NCBI GenBank assembly: GCA_963932465.1
Contig: OZ010786.1
Coordinates: 444,404,619-444,468,618, forward strand
DNA length: 64,000 bases
Source of the DNA: Maratus speciosus
Taxonomy: Eukaryota > Arthropoda > Arachnida > Araneae > Salticidae
Direction of reading: 5' to 3'
Each line of letters opens with the position of its first letter. Within the stretch, counting starts at the first letter, position 1. Shown here piece after piece: positions 54,600 to 64,000 of the stretch. The position numbers and the translations under genes were made by a program. A model generated the notes under the pieces. That model saw nothing but the letters and a program-made list of their open reading frames with translations, did not search any database and was not told where the DNA came from.

Positions 54600-54992
54600 T
54601 AGGTTGAGCAAAAAGTTCTGAGAAATTTGTGAAAGTTGGTTGCTAAGCGCAAATTAACAACAAAAGCAATAAGGACTATTCTTTAAAGTAGAGACCATCA
54701 TAGTTCACAAATTTCTGCCATCGTTCTGCCAGATTCCGGATATGCTGGAAGTACCATGACGGCTCCTTGGAATCGAAGAAACTTGACATGCTTCTTCAGC
54801 TTCATTAAAGGATTCAAATCGACGGCCCTTGAGAAAGTGTTGCATTGATACGATATATTGCCTATAGTATGTATTGCCTACGAACGATATTGAGTTATAC
54901 GATACTGAGTGCGATATTGATATAGCCTATATACTATACAAATTCTGGTAACTATTAGATTAAAAATTTCCCAGAACTTTTTGCCCAACCTA
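54600..54992 (-). mobile_element. Mariner element, deletion derivative of 393 bp
   Basis: TAGGTTGAGCAAAAAGTTCT, GAGAAATTT at the left is inverse to AAATTTCCCAGAACTTTTTG, CCCAACCTA at the right, a classical mariner terminus of about 28 bp, with TA outermost. It contains only the C-terminal coding part of the transposase on the minus strand. Confidence 0.85.
54688..54845 (-). pseudogene. Mariner transposase, C-terminal fragment
   Basis: On the minus strand: HFLKGRRFESFNEAEEACQ, then after a one-base shift FFDSKEPSWYFQHIRNLAER and WQKFVNYDGLY. This is the conserved end of mariner transposases (F-S-EA, SK-WY-GI-L-RW-K-V--DG-Y pattern). The HTH and all three catalytic acids are absent. Confidence 0.8.
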
Positions 54993-55760
54993 ATATTATC
55001 AATAATTTACGCATCAGTGGTTTATAATGTACGAAAAGCTAAAAACAAAAGGAAAAAAAATTTTTATAAAAGCATTTTTAAAGCAGATAATATTTAATAT
55101 TTTTTAAGAAAATTTCACTGAAACAGATATTGATTTAATAAATAACTGCAGATTCCATAACAGCAAAAAAAGGAAAAATCAAACAGCGCACATGTTCTCC
55201 GTTAGAAACAAGTGCACTATTAAACTGACATTTCTGAGTTTAATGTCACAGTTTAATGTCACAGTTTAATGTAGTAAAGCATTTATAATGTATGTTTTTA
55301 AGATTTATTTATTTATTACTGAAATAAACATCGATTTAACAAAATAAACTCAAATTTATAGACTGTTGAAATTTTCACGCAATGCCTTTTCACATTTACT
55401 GTGCCATTAAATCTACATAACAAACTTCATGTCTTTGACAGTTGAATGAATAATTTTTATGGATTATAAACTTTGATTTAGATTGATTTAGATAGATTTT
55501 ATTAGACTAGAAACGTTACAAAATAGAATCCGATAATCTAAGCTATAAGGTACACTTGAAAGTATTACAGTTTAAATGGTTTCACTTAATATTTTTTTAA
55601 CTAGCTGACAATACATATTATAATAAATAATTAATAATATTATCTACCATGAGTGATTTATAATGTAAGAAAAGATATAGACAAAAAAAAATGTATTTAT
55701 GTAAACATTACTATTTCAAATTTTAATTAAAGCTTTTAAAATAAATTTGACTGAAACAGA
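54993..55760 (+). repeat. Two to three short unit A copies
   Basis: 55110-55270 (TATTGATTTAATAAATAACT, AACAAGTGCACTATTAAAC, triple TTTAATGTCACAG), 55320-55560 (ATCGATTTAACAAAATAA, CTGTGCCATTAAATC, TTCATGTCTTTGACAGTTGA) and the tail TATAAGGTACACTTGAAAGT. All diverged from one another. Confidence 0.65.
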
Positions 55761-56115
55761 TATTGATTTAATAAAATAAGAGTAGACTCCATGACAGCTA
55801 AAAATTAGAAAATGACTCAGAATTCATTTTCTCCATTAGAAACAACGACAATTTTGAACTGAAATTAAAGCGTTTAATGTCGCTGAGAATTGAATTAGTA
55901 ATGTTCAGAAATTAGAAATCTAAGAAGAAAAGCTGCAGCGTATCACTTACAATCAGAGATTGTGAAATTAAACACAAATCATTTAAACAGAGGTGGAATG
56001 GCTACAACAGAATGGAAAAATTGGCAGGTATTTATTTATTTTTAATGGTAATATTTCATTGTTTTGCATGTTTTTTGAATATTTTCTTTTCGTGATTTAA
56101 TAAGTAATAAAACGT
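55740..56115 (+). repeat. Unit A repeat copy
   Basis: GATATTGATTTAATAAAATA, CATGACAGCTAAAAATTAGA, TTTAATGTCGCTGAGAATTG, GAAAAGCTGCAGCGTATCAC, TAATGGTAATATTTCATTG. Closest to 35850-36260. Confidence 0.7.
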
Positions 56116-56689
56116 TTTCATAATGGTGGAGTCGGTAGTGAGTAAGTTGAATTTCAATTTATTTCATTTTAGAAAAATATTTTTAAAAATTAGGAAATTC
56201 TGCTTGTTTAAATTCGTGTATTTTGTTTAATTTCATTCTGTTTTATTTCAGTACCAAGATCAAACACGTGATAAAAATATTGCATCACGTGCCGCTAATG
56301 GCATGCATACGATAGGCCGTCCGGTTGCAATATAGCATGCCCGTAAAAGCTTCTTATGTGCTTTATTGTTTTACCAGTTATAGTAAGCCCGCAACGTAGA
56401 CATTCAAGATGCAGGAAATGAGATTATGTTAATGAAATAGCCCAAACTATAATTTTCAAACAAGTGTTTTAAATTTTAAAACAGCTCTTTCTCAAACCAA
56501 TGCAACATTGACCAGTTAGAATTTATTACTTTTTTTGTTGTTGTTGCTATAAAATGATGCAAAACCCCATTTCAAGTTTTTGGGGACACCATGAATGCGC
56601 GATTAACCTGAAAATATTCACTGATAAAAATAAAAGACTGATACTTAAAAAATAATTTCTAATGTAAATTCTTAACAATTTTGTTAACT
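56116..56689. other. Intergenic, no gene
   Basis: A less A+T-rich patch at 56260-56360 (GCATCACGTGCCGCTAATGG, GGCCGTCCGGTTGC) has no recognisable coding or repeat identity. Confidence 0.4.
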
Positions 56690-56781
56690 GAAATAGTATC
56701 GATTTAATAAAATAATTTCAAATTTCTTGACAGATGAAGTTTACAAGTGATACGTTTTCACCTTTCAAAACTACTGCATCA
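56690..56781 (+). repeat. Unit A repeat copy, left part
   Basis: TATCGATTTAATAAAATAAT, CTTGACAGATGAAGTTTAC, ACTACTGCATCATTAA; the copy is then broken by a TTAA element and a further insertion, and resumes at about 57735 with TTTCATGTCTCTGACAGCTG. Confidence 0.65.
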
Positions 56782-56989
56782 TTAACCCTCCCATTACCAG
56801 CCGGGTCCAATGGACACGAGAGGTACATTCAAAATATTTATTCAAACCAGAAATTTCTAAAAAATAAACTAAACGTATAACGCAGCCAGTAGTAAGTTGA
56901 ATAAATAAGTTAAATAGCTTTAAACAAAAATTCTGGTATAGAATATTTTCATAAAACTTGAGGAAAATTTCCGGCATTTCTAGTGTTAA
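56782..56989. mobile_element. TTAA-flanked miniature element, 208 bp
   Basis: TTAACCCTCCCATTACCAG at the left; CCGGCATTTCTAGTGTTAA at the right. Interior GGGTCCAATGGACACGAGA, AACCAGAAATTTCTAA, AAATTCTGGTATAG as in 51024-51231. Confidence 0.8.
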
Positions 56990-57009
56990 ACTAGTTGGAT
57001 GTGCCAATC

Positions 57010-57722
57010 CCAAAACTTTCTTCTATCTCATACATCTTAATATCTCAAAAAGTAGTTACAAATGTTAATACTTCAATATTATTAGTTTAATACTGTACCA
57101 AATTTCATTTTCATCTTAAATATCTGCTTCAGCCAATTAATCGGAGTAAAAACGAGTTAATCTCGATCATGATATTTCATAAAATCAATATTTTTTGTTA
57201 TTTTGTCGTACGTCAGCTGTTTGCGAATAGCCGGCTTATAGCAGGTGCGAAGTTTCCGTCGCTGCACCAGCCACCGATGTAACGAAAAATCGAGAAAATT
57301 ACACGATAATCGCTATTACAGCGATCTCTTCCGCGGAATTTTTCCAAATTCAAGGAGGATCTGCTTGCCATAACCAAAAACATATATATGAAATTTGGAT
57401 CAATTCTATGCATAACTATATACTTCTCGATGGTACAATAAGAAAAATGGCACAAAAATCGCTATTACAGCAGCCCCTTCCGGCTGAATATTTCCAAATT
57501 CAAGGAGAAACTGCTTCAATATCCAAAAACATATACAAGAAATTTGGTTCAATTTTACGCATAACTTCATACACTTTTCGATGGTACAATGGCGACCCGC
57601 GGACGGGCAGAGATTTTGTATATACAAGTTTATAGTTGTCTCTGATCCAAAAAGTGTCATCCCGACCGGTAGTCGAAGAAAATTTCGATTACAATATCTT
57701 CTATCAGAGATAAAAGAAAGTT
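57010..57722. mobile_element. Element with ACTTTCTTCTATCTC ends and an internal 149-bp duplication
   Basis: AACTTTCTTCTATCTC at the left is inverse, with one mismatch, to GAGATAAAAGAAAGTT at the right. Inside, a unit with AATCGCTATTACAGC, CTTCCG, TTTCCAAATTCAAGGAG, AAAAACATATA, TTTGGTTCAATT and CGATGGTACAAT occurs twice, at about 57307 and 57457. The small frames on both strands follow this duplication. Confidence 0.6.
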
Positions 57723-57734
57723 AAAAAAAAATAT

Positions 57735-58200
57735 GTGTTTCATGTCTCTGACAGCTGAATGAGCATAGCTGCCAACTTTTATGCTTTTTGGCTACCACTA
57801 AAATTTTAAGGAGATTTTCGCCTCGTTTAATCATGAGATTTCGACGATTGAATGAGATAATATTTTCTATAAAATTTTAGTGGTATGAAAAAAGCGTAAC
57901 GTTTGGCAGCTATGAATGAGTAATTTTAGCGATCTGACGAGAAACGTTACAAAGTAGATCAGATAAGCTAAGCTTGTGAAATGATATGCAAATCTGCTTA
58001 AATTAATCATTATATCTGCATTGGAATTTAGAAATCGCCCTTTAATTGTTAATTTAAATTAAAAATTTAACGTTATGTTGATTAAAACGTATGTGATTGC
58101 TTTGGAAAAACATTTTTAGAAATTGTGTTTTTTTTTGTGTGTGTGTGTGAGTGTGTGTGTATAACATAACAATAAACTATTACTAAAAGTCGTCGTTTGA
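57735..58200 (+). repeat. Unit A repeat copy, right part, with (GT)n
   Basis: CTCTGACAGCTGAATGAG, (an inserted piece ending GGCAGCTATGAATGAGTAAT), GTAGATCAGATAAGCTAAGC, TAGAAATCGCCCTTTAATTG, GATTAAAACGTA. A (GT)n run lies at 58137-58161. Confidence 0.65.
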
Positions 58201-58429
58201 AATGACGTTTTCACTAACTAAATCTGCTAAAATGAAATTATGTCATTCAGTGTAAAAAATAGACATTGAATTTTAAGCTGCAAAAATATAATAGAACAAT
58301 TAACAAAAATACACTGCAAGAAACTCTTCTAATAAACCCAGGATTCTTAAAGCGTTCTTTACCTTTAGAAATTTTATAAACTCATATATATTCGATATTT
58401 ATTTATAAAAGCACAGATTTCTGTTGCTG

Positions 58430-61400
58430 CCACGGATCTTCGAAAACGTTTCCAAGTCGTTTTTATGGAGCATTAATCATTCTTCGAAAACCAGAATATT
58501 GTTTTTAAGATGCAATTAATTCTCATACACATTTCCAGCTGCGTAAATAAATTTATAAATGCAAAGGAAACAAAAAAGAAGTTTATTTTAATGTTAATGT
58601 TAATGCTGTTAAGGTATTATGTCTGTCTGTAAAACATGTTTTTTGAACATGAAAATGATTACTTGAGAATTAATACCATTCGAAAAGCTTATCTTCCAAG
58701 TTGAGAAAACTGATTAAAGCGCTATAAAAACTACTCGGAAACGTTTTCGAAAATCAGTGGCAGTAAAAAAAAAAAAAAATCTGTTTTTATAAAGGCTTCA
58801 TCAAATTTCAAATTTATGAGTGCAAAGAATAACAAACTAAAATAAATTTTAATGTTAATGTTATTGCTGTTAATGCATCATGCCTGTCTGTAAAACATGT
58901 TTTTATTAACACTTTCCAACAAAGTTGAAAAGTGATTATGCATTCGGTTTGTCTGGCCGTCTGTACGTCTGTCCACGCTCTAACTCCCGTAAATATACTC
59001 GGATTTTCACGAAATTGATAAAGGTTATTTAGGGTCACCAAAGCATGTTTGTTATTGTATATGAAGTATGTAGGATTAATCGTTCATTTACAGGGGCACT
59101 CAAAATTATTCCATTACATTATGGTATATGGGGAATAACTCCCGTAAATATACTCGGATTTTCATGAAATTGATAAAAGTTATTTAGGGTCACCAAAGCA
59201 TGTTTGGTATTGTATATGCAGTATGTAGGATTAATCGTTCATTTACAGGGGCACTCAAAAGTATTCCTTTACAATATCGTATATGGGGAAAAATCGTTTG
59301 CAGAGTATTTTAATGATATTATGCTATTTCAAATGTATTGAAACTTATATAAATCACTGAATTTCACTACGATCAAGTTAGAACAGGGCATTCATAGCAT
59401 TTTTTATTCATTTACAGGGACACACAAAAGAAATCGGTTACAGTACTGTCTTTGGGTAATAATTACTGGAGTTGACGGTTTAAAATTCTGTATGCGCTTT
59501 TAAATTTAACTAATTTTTTGCATGTTACTCGTTATATATAAATTCTATACCTCAAATATAGGACTGCACAAAAATATACACGTACCGTTCTCTTTATTAG
59601 AGGAAATTGCTGAAGGTAAAGTTTCACCTGAAGTATATGTATATCTTTAGTGAACTACATTTTGGCATGCATGTAGTTAATAGATTCAAATCTATATATC
59701 ATATACAGGGCTGCTGAAAGAATTCGAATAATTATCCGATTGTGGATGGGAACAGCTGAAATTGGGTTTTGAAATGTATTATGCGTTTCCATATGGTTGA
59801 ATTTGACGTAATATTTCAAATGTATTTAAACTGATATAAATCACTGAATTTCACTACGATCACGTTAGAACAGGACATTCATAACATTTGTTATTCATTT
59901 ACAGGGACACACAAAAGAAATCGGTTACAGTACTGTACTGTCTTTGTATAATAATTGCAGGAGTGCACGGTTTAAAATTCGGTATGCGCTTTTAAATTTA
60001 ATTAATTTTTTGCATCTTACCCGTTTTATATAAATTCTATGCCTCAAAGACGGGGCTGCACAAAAGTATTCACGTACCGTTCTCCTTATTAGAGGAAATT
60101 GCTGATTGTAAATTGTCAACTGAAGTATATGTAGCTCTTAAGTGAACTAAATTTTGGCTTGCATGTAGCTAATAGATTCAAATCTATAAATCATACACAG
60201 GGCTGCAACTCCCATAATTTTCTGATTGTGGACGGGAGCAGCTGAAATTGGGTTCTGAAATGTATTATGCGTGCCCATATGGTTGAATTAGACGTAATAT
60301 TTTAATCTTTTAAACAGTGCAGTTTTGTTACATTATTCTGAGTGTGTTAGAAAGTGATTCATAATCTATGCTTGACGCATGATTTTTTCGTACTTGTTGG
60401 AACATGAAAATGTTTACTTTAGAATTGATACCATTCAAAAAGCTTATTTTCCAAGTTCAGAAAACTGATTAATGCACTATAGAAACTACTCGGAAACGTT
60501 TTCGAAAATTAGTGGCAGTAAAGAAATCTTTGTTTTTATAAAGGCTTCATTAAATTTCAAATGTGTGAGTGGAAATTGTAACAAAATAATATTAATTTTA
60601 ATGTTAACGTTATTGCAGTTAATGCATCATGCCTGTCTGTAAAACATGTTTTTTGAACATGAAAATGTTTACTTGAGAATTGATACCATTCGAAAAGCTT
60701 ATTTTCCATGTTGATAAAAGAAATTGATGCGATATAAAAACTACACGGAAACGTTTCCAAACATCAGTGGCAGCAAAATTAACTTTGTTTTCATAAATGC
60801 TTTATTAAATTTCAAATTTATCAGTGCGAAGAGTAATATGATAATATAAATTTTAATATTATTGTTAAATGTTAATGCTGTTAATGTATCATGTCTGTCT
60901 GTAAAACATGTTTTTTGAACGTGAAAATGTTTACTTGAGAATTGATACCATTCGAAAAGCTTATTTTCCGTGTTGATAAAACAAATTGATGCGATATAAA
61001 AACTACTCGGAAACGTTTCCAAAAATCAGTGGCAGCAAAATTAACTTTGTTTTCATAAATGCTTCATTAAATTTCAAATTTATCAGTGCGAAGAGTAATA
61101 TGATAATATTAATTTTAATATTATTGTTAAATGTTAATGCTGTTAATGTATCATACCTGTCTGTAAAACATGTTTTTTGAACGTGAAAATGTTTACTTGA
61201 GAATTGATACCATTCGAAAAGCTTATTTTCCGTGTTGATAAAACAAATTGATGCGATATAAAAACTACTCGGAAACGTTTTTAAACATCAGTGGCAGCAA
61301 AATTAACTTTGTTTTCATAAATGCTTCATTAAATTTCAAATTTATCAGTGCGAAGAGTAATATGATAATATTAATTTTAATATTATTGTTAAATGTTAAT

Positions 61401-61600
61401 GCTGTTAATGTATCATACCTGTCTGTAAAACATGTTTTTTGAACGTGAAAATGTTTACTTGAGAATTGATACCATTCAAAAATTTTATTTTCGTGCTGAA
61501 AAAAACTGATTGATGCGTTATAAAAGTTACTCGGAAACGTTTCCAAAAATCAGTGACAGCAAAAGAAACTTTGTTTTATGAATGCTTCGTTAAATCTAAA
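58430..61600. repeat. Satellite array, about 260 bp x 6, with one insertion
   Basis: CGAAAAGCTTATTTTCC marks unit starts near 58681, 60691, 60951 and 61214, with weaker ones at 60437 and 61476; spacing is 260-263 bp. Each unit includes TACTCGGAAACGTTTCC, AATCAGTGGCAGCAAAA, TTTGTTTTCATAAATGCTTC, ATTTATCAGTGCGAAGAGTA, TGCTGTTAATGTATCATRCC, TGTCTGTAAAACATGTTTTT, GTTTACTTGAGAATTGATAC. The 60691-61476 units are the most alike. Frames that recur in these units are by-products of the repeat. Confidence 0.9.
58906..60398 (-). mobile_element. Repeat family C, copy 3, inserted in the satellite
   Basis: The satellite unit breaks after AAAACATGTTTTTA and resumes at GGAACATGAAAATGTTTAC. The insert begins TTAACACTTTCCAAC, carries CCGTCTGTACGTCTGTCC, then CATTTACAGGGGCACTCAAA and ATATGGGG-AA repeats. 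A segment of roughly 480 bp occurs twice (TTTCACTACGATCA-GTTAGA at 59364 and 59848). It ends in a GCATGATTTTTTCGTAC area that matches copy 1 and copy 2 in reverse. Confidence 0.75.
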
Positions 61601-62128
61601 AAATAAGTTTGGTTTTGAGGTTTCTAAAGAAAAAAAGACGCTTTTCGGAATCTTGGGTAAATCGAAAGAGGTTTCTGTGTATTTTCGTTCGTGTTTATAA
61701 TACATTTTTCTAGATTGAGAGACATTTGTCTAAATTTTAGTGTTTAACTCTTTGACCATCAGAAGGCTTTCCTACATATTCATAAAAATGTAAAACTAAT
61801 TTAAACTAACTAAACTAAATTTTCTTTCCCTGTTTTTTGACAATTCATCACTTGCGACCGGCTACAGGCAAAATAACTTTAAATTAATTTATTAATTCAT
61901 AATTAAGTTCTAAAACTATTAAAACGTTGTTTCATCGTCGGAAATACACCTGCGTACATATTTTTTATAATTCTAGCCATCAGGAAGTGACAGAAAAAAT
62001 AGATGACAAAATTTCTTCTTTACATGCAAAAACCAAATTAAATTAAATAAGATAGTGTAAAAATACATTTTAGAGGCCTTTGTGATTTATGGCTCTGTTT
62101 TGCGCTAATGACGGTGTCAATGCCGGAA
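61601..62128. other. A+T-rich intergenic DNA, no gene
   Basis: TTAACTCTTTGACCATCAG at 61744 looks like the end of another TTAA element, but no partner end was identified. Confidence 0.4.
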
Positions 62129-62373
62129 TTAACCCTTTTTTACGCAGCTTTGCATATATGCAAATAGTAGTGTTGTGAATTTAACAGATTTTTTTATTCG
62201 TATATACCTAATTCACACCAGAAAATTAAAATAGCAATATTTCGTTTAATAAATAACAGACATTCCGTATTAAAATAAAGCGAAAGTAATCATTGAAACT
62301 TTCTGGTGTAAAGTCAGATTCTCTGAACTACGTAATTTCTTGAACGTATTTTATCATGGAATTAAAGGGTTAA
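62129..62373. mobile_element. TTAA-flanked miniature element, 245 bp
   Basis: TTAACCCTTTTTTACG at the left; AATTAAAGGGTTAA at the right. Interior CACACCAGAAAATT and CTTTCTGGTGTAAAG are placed as inverses, as in the other TTAA elements. Confidence 0.65.
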
Positions 62374-62979
62374 AGGTTAAGTTTTATAAAATAAATAATT
62401 ATATAAAATAAGGTATTTGGAGACATACTTATTAAAATATTAGGCTAATTTGCAACATTTTAGCGTAAAACCGCCACACGACAGTAGTTTTTACTTATAT
62501 TGCAGATGTGCAACAGAAGAAAGGATTGACGTATTATGTAAAAAATGTATCTCTGATTTTTTTGTCATTATTTTTCCTGTTTAATAAACCTTTCAGATAA
62601 CCATATATAATTTTTTCGAAACAAAATAAAAAATGGCGCGTTTAAGGGTTAAACCTTTTTTTTTTGCCTCAAGCCGCTCTCTGCACAAAACTTGATAAAA
62701 TATTGTCTTTAAACACAGTTATTTATCCAGATCTCTTCATGGTATTTTACTTTAAAGCTATAACTTCTTGTTTTTATTATATTATTTCTGCAGAAAAAAA
62801 TAATTTTATACTTTTTAAAACTTGACGGATGGACCCATCATAGATCCATCAGTGGTCGTGACCCATAATTTGGTATTTGATTGTCTAGTGAAAATGAAAC
62901 ATCTCAAAGGATTGGTCAAAGAAGTTAGAACATTGTCACTCTATTATGGCAACGAAGAATGGTATGTCTTAATGTTTTA
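62374..62979. other. Intergenic; weak exon-like stretch at 62825-62961
   Basis: Mostly A+T-rich. One less biased stretch is open on the plus strand (DPSVVVTHNLVFDCLVKMKH, LKGLVKEVRTLSLYYGNEEW) and is followed by GTATGT, a possible splice donor. There is no good acceptor in frame (a TTTCTGCAG at 62784-62792 is separated from it by an in-frame stop) and I recognise no family. Treated as unproven. Confidence 0.2.
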
Positions 62980-63530
62980 ATTTTTACTTATAAAGTTTAA
63001 ATTCTTAGTTAATTATCTTTTAAATACTCTCCAATATTGTTGAAAAGTGTTTATAAAGTATTTTACGTTAGCACATTCAAATCGGGATAGTTGTTTTAAA
63101 ATTTCTTAAATTTTTTTGAATAAAACTGATATTTTTTTAATAAAATAATCGCAGCTATCCTGATAGCTGAAAATTGGAAATCCGCAGAGAATTCGTTTTC
63201 TCTATTGCCAACAATCCCAGCATTAAACACATTATTAAGTTTCACGCGTCCCTGACAGTTGAATTTGTAATGTTTGGTAATTTGAAATTCTTTAAATGTT
63301 GCTCGGTAAACTTAATAACTTAGCTAGTTAAAAGAAATGTAAATCTGCCAAACAATATAAAAATGACTTTAAAAATCGGTATTTTACTATTAATTTAAAC
63401 AGCAATATTTCCTTATCTTTCAGAAATATTTCTGGAAGGTTTTGTTTAAATTCTGAAATGAGATAATGGGAAGTATCATTGTATGTATAACAACTTCTAA
63501 CAGTCAAAACATGTTTTGACTTTGGTATTT
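62980..63530 (+). repeat. Unit A repeat copy
   Basis: ACTTATAAAGTTTAAATTCT, TTTTTAATAAAATAATCGCA, GATAGCTGAAAATTGGAAAT, CCCTGACAGTTGAATTTG, TTCTTTAAATGTTGCTCGG, CAGAAATATTTCTGGAAGG. Parallel to 43245-44867, which carries the same minisatellite downstream. Confidence 0.75.
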
Positions 63531-63534
63531 TAAA

Positions 63535-64000
63535 TTTTCACTAACAAGATTTGAATTCTTAATTTATTATACTATTTCTTATCTTATATTTCACTGATAT
63601 GATTTAAATTTGAAATTAACTATAGTATATTTTCTCTCGTATTACATAGATAAGATTTGAATTCTTAATTTACTATATTATTTTTTCTCTCATATATTTT
63701 CACTGATAAGATTTGAATTCTTAATTTACTACATTATTTTTTGTCTTATATTTCACTGACAAGACACGACTTCTTATATTATTTTTCTCTCATATTTCAC
63801 TGGCAAGATTTGAATTTTTAATTGACTACATTATTTTTTTCTCTTATAATTCACTGACAAGATTTGAATTCTTAATTTACTATATTATTTTTTCCCCATA
63901 TTTTACTGAAAGGATTTGAATTCTAAATTTACTCCATTATTTTTTCTCTTAGATTTCACTGATAAGATTTGAATTCTTTATTTACTAAATTATGTTTTCT
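63535..64000 (+). repeat. Minisatellite, about 50 bp x 9, runs off the window
   Basis: Unit TTTCACTGACAAGATTTGAA, TTCTTAATTTACTATATTAT, TTTTTCTCTTATA with variable length. It continues to the last base of the window, so its true size is unknown. Confidence 0.9.

Noticed and set aside
60986..61546. Nearly identical short frames on both strands
   Set aside because: They repeat because the 260-bp satellite repeats; no start context, length or homology supports coding.
61744..62655. A larger TTAA element ending at TTTAAGGGTTAA near 62652 and enclosing the 62129 element
   Set aside because: The two ends are not clear inverses (TTAACTCTTTGACCATC versus TTAACCCTTAAACGCGCC), so pairing them is not supported.
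63535..64000. Regularly spaced repeats that might suggest a CRISPR-like or telomeric array
   Set aside because: Units abut without unique spacers, the A+T-rich unit is far from any telomere motif, and the context is eukaryotic.

Overview
This is a strongly A+T-rich window of an animal nuclear genome, almost certainly arthropod. I lean towards a chelicerate, but nothing seen is diagnostic. There is no bacterial gene organisation and I found no intact host protein-coding gene. The recognisable coding sequence is all mobile-element sequence: a Tc1/mariner transposase of the DUF4817-bearing arthropod type, a KRBA2/SCAND3-like integrase gene, a Ty1/copia retrotransposon, pogo/Tigger-like pieces and two further mariner pieces. 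All of it is broken by stops, frameshifts or deletions. One non-coding RNA relic, a 5S rRNA-derived sequence, lies near 4.7 kb.

Layout. 0.4-3.9 kb: a Tc1/mariner element with terminal inverted repeats (TIRs) of about 190 bp and a decayed transposase. 4-8.9 kb: the 5S relic, G+C-richer blocks rich in CCAGCA/TGCTGG words, and a dispersed repeat (family C). 8.9-13.2 kb: two TIR elements that carry internal tandem repeats (AGGTRCGTTCGTA and AGGTAGCTTTCAT termini), separated by a decayed KRBA2-like integrase gene that has a large palindrome inside its catalytic domain. 13.9-21.8 kb: a copia element of about 7.2 kb (two LTRs, gag-pro-int-RT-RNaseH on the minus strand) inserted in an internally deleted mariner element; its 5-bp target duplication lies exactly where the mariner reading frame is cut. 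23-28.8 kb: short foldback and TIR elements, including a three-level nest at 26.1-28.3 kb. 28.8-64 kb: a patchwork of many diverged copies of one repeat (unit A), into which pogo/Tigger, hAT-like, mariner, TTAA-flanked and foldback elements have inserted; the largest insertion is a 7.5-kb nest at 46.6-54.1 kb. A 260-bp satellite occupies 58.4-61.6 kb, and a 50-bp minisatellite runs off the right edge.

The sequences do not form a pathway. The window is best read as a record of successive insertions in gene-poor DNA, where target duplications and interrupted repeats give the relative order of events. The most noteworthy items are the TIR families that carry amplified internal satellite units, the TTAA-flanked miniature elements that share an internal symmetric ACCAGAA/TTCTGGT motif, the copia-in-mariner insertion, and several near-perfect foldbacks. 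No computation was run: boundaries and identities come from reading by eye, and edges may be off by several bases unless a target duplication is named.
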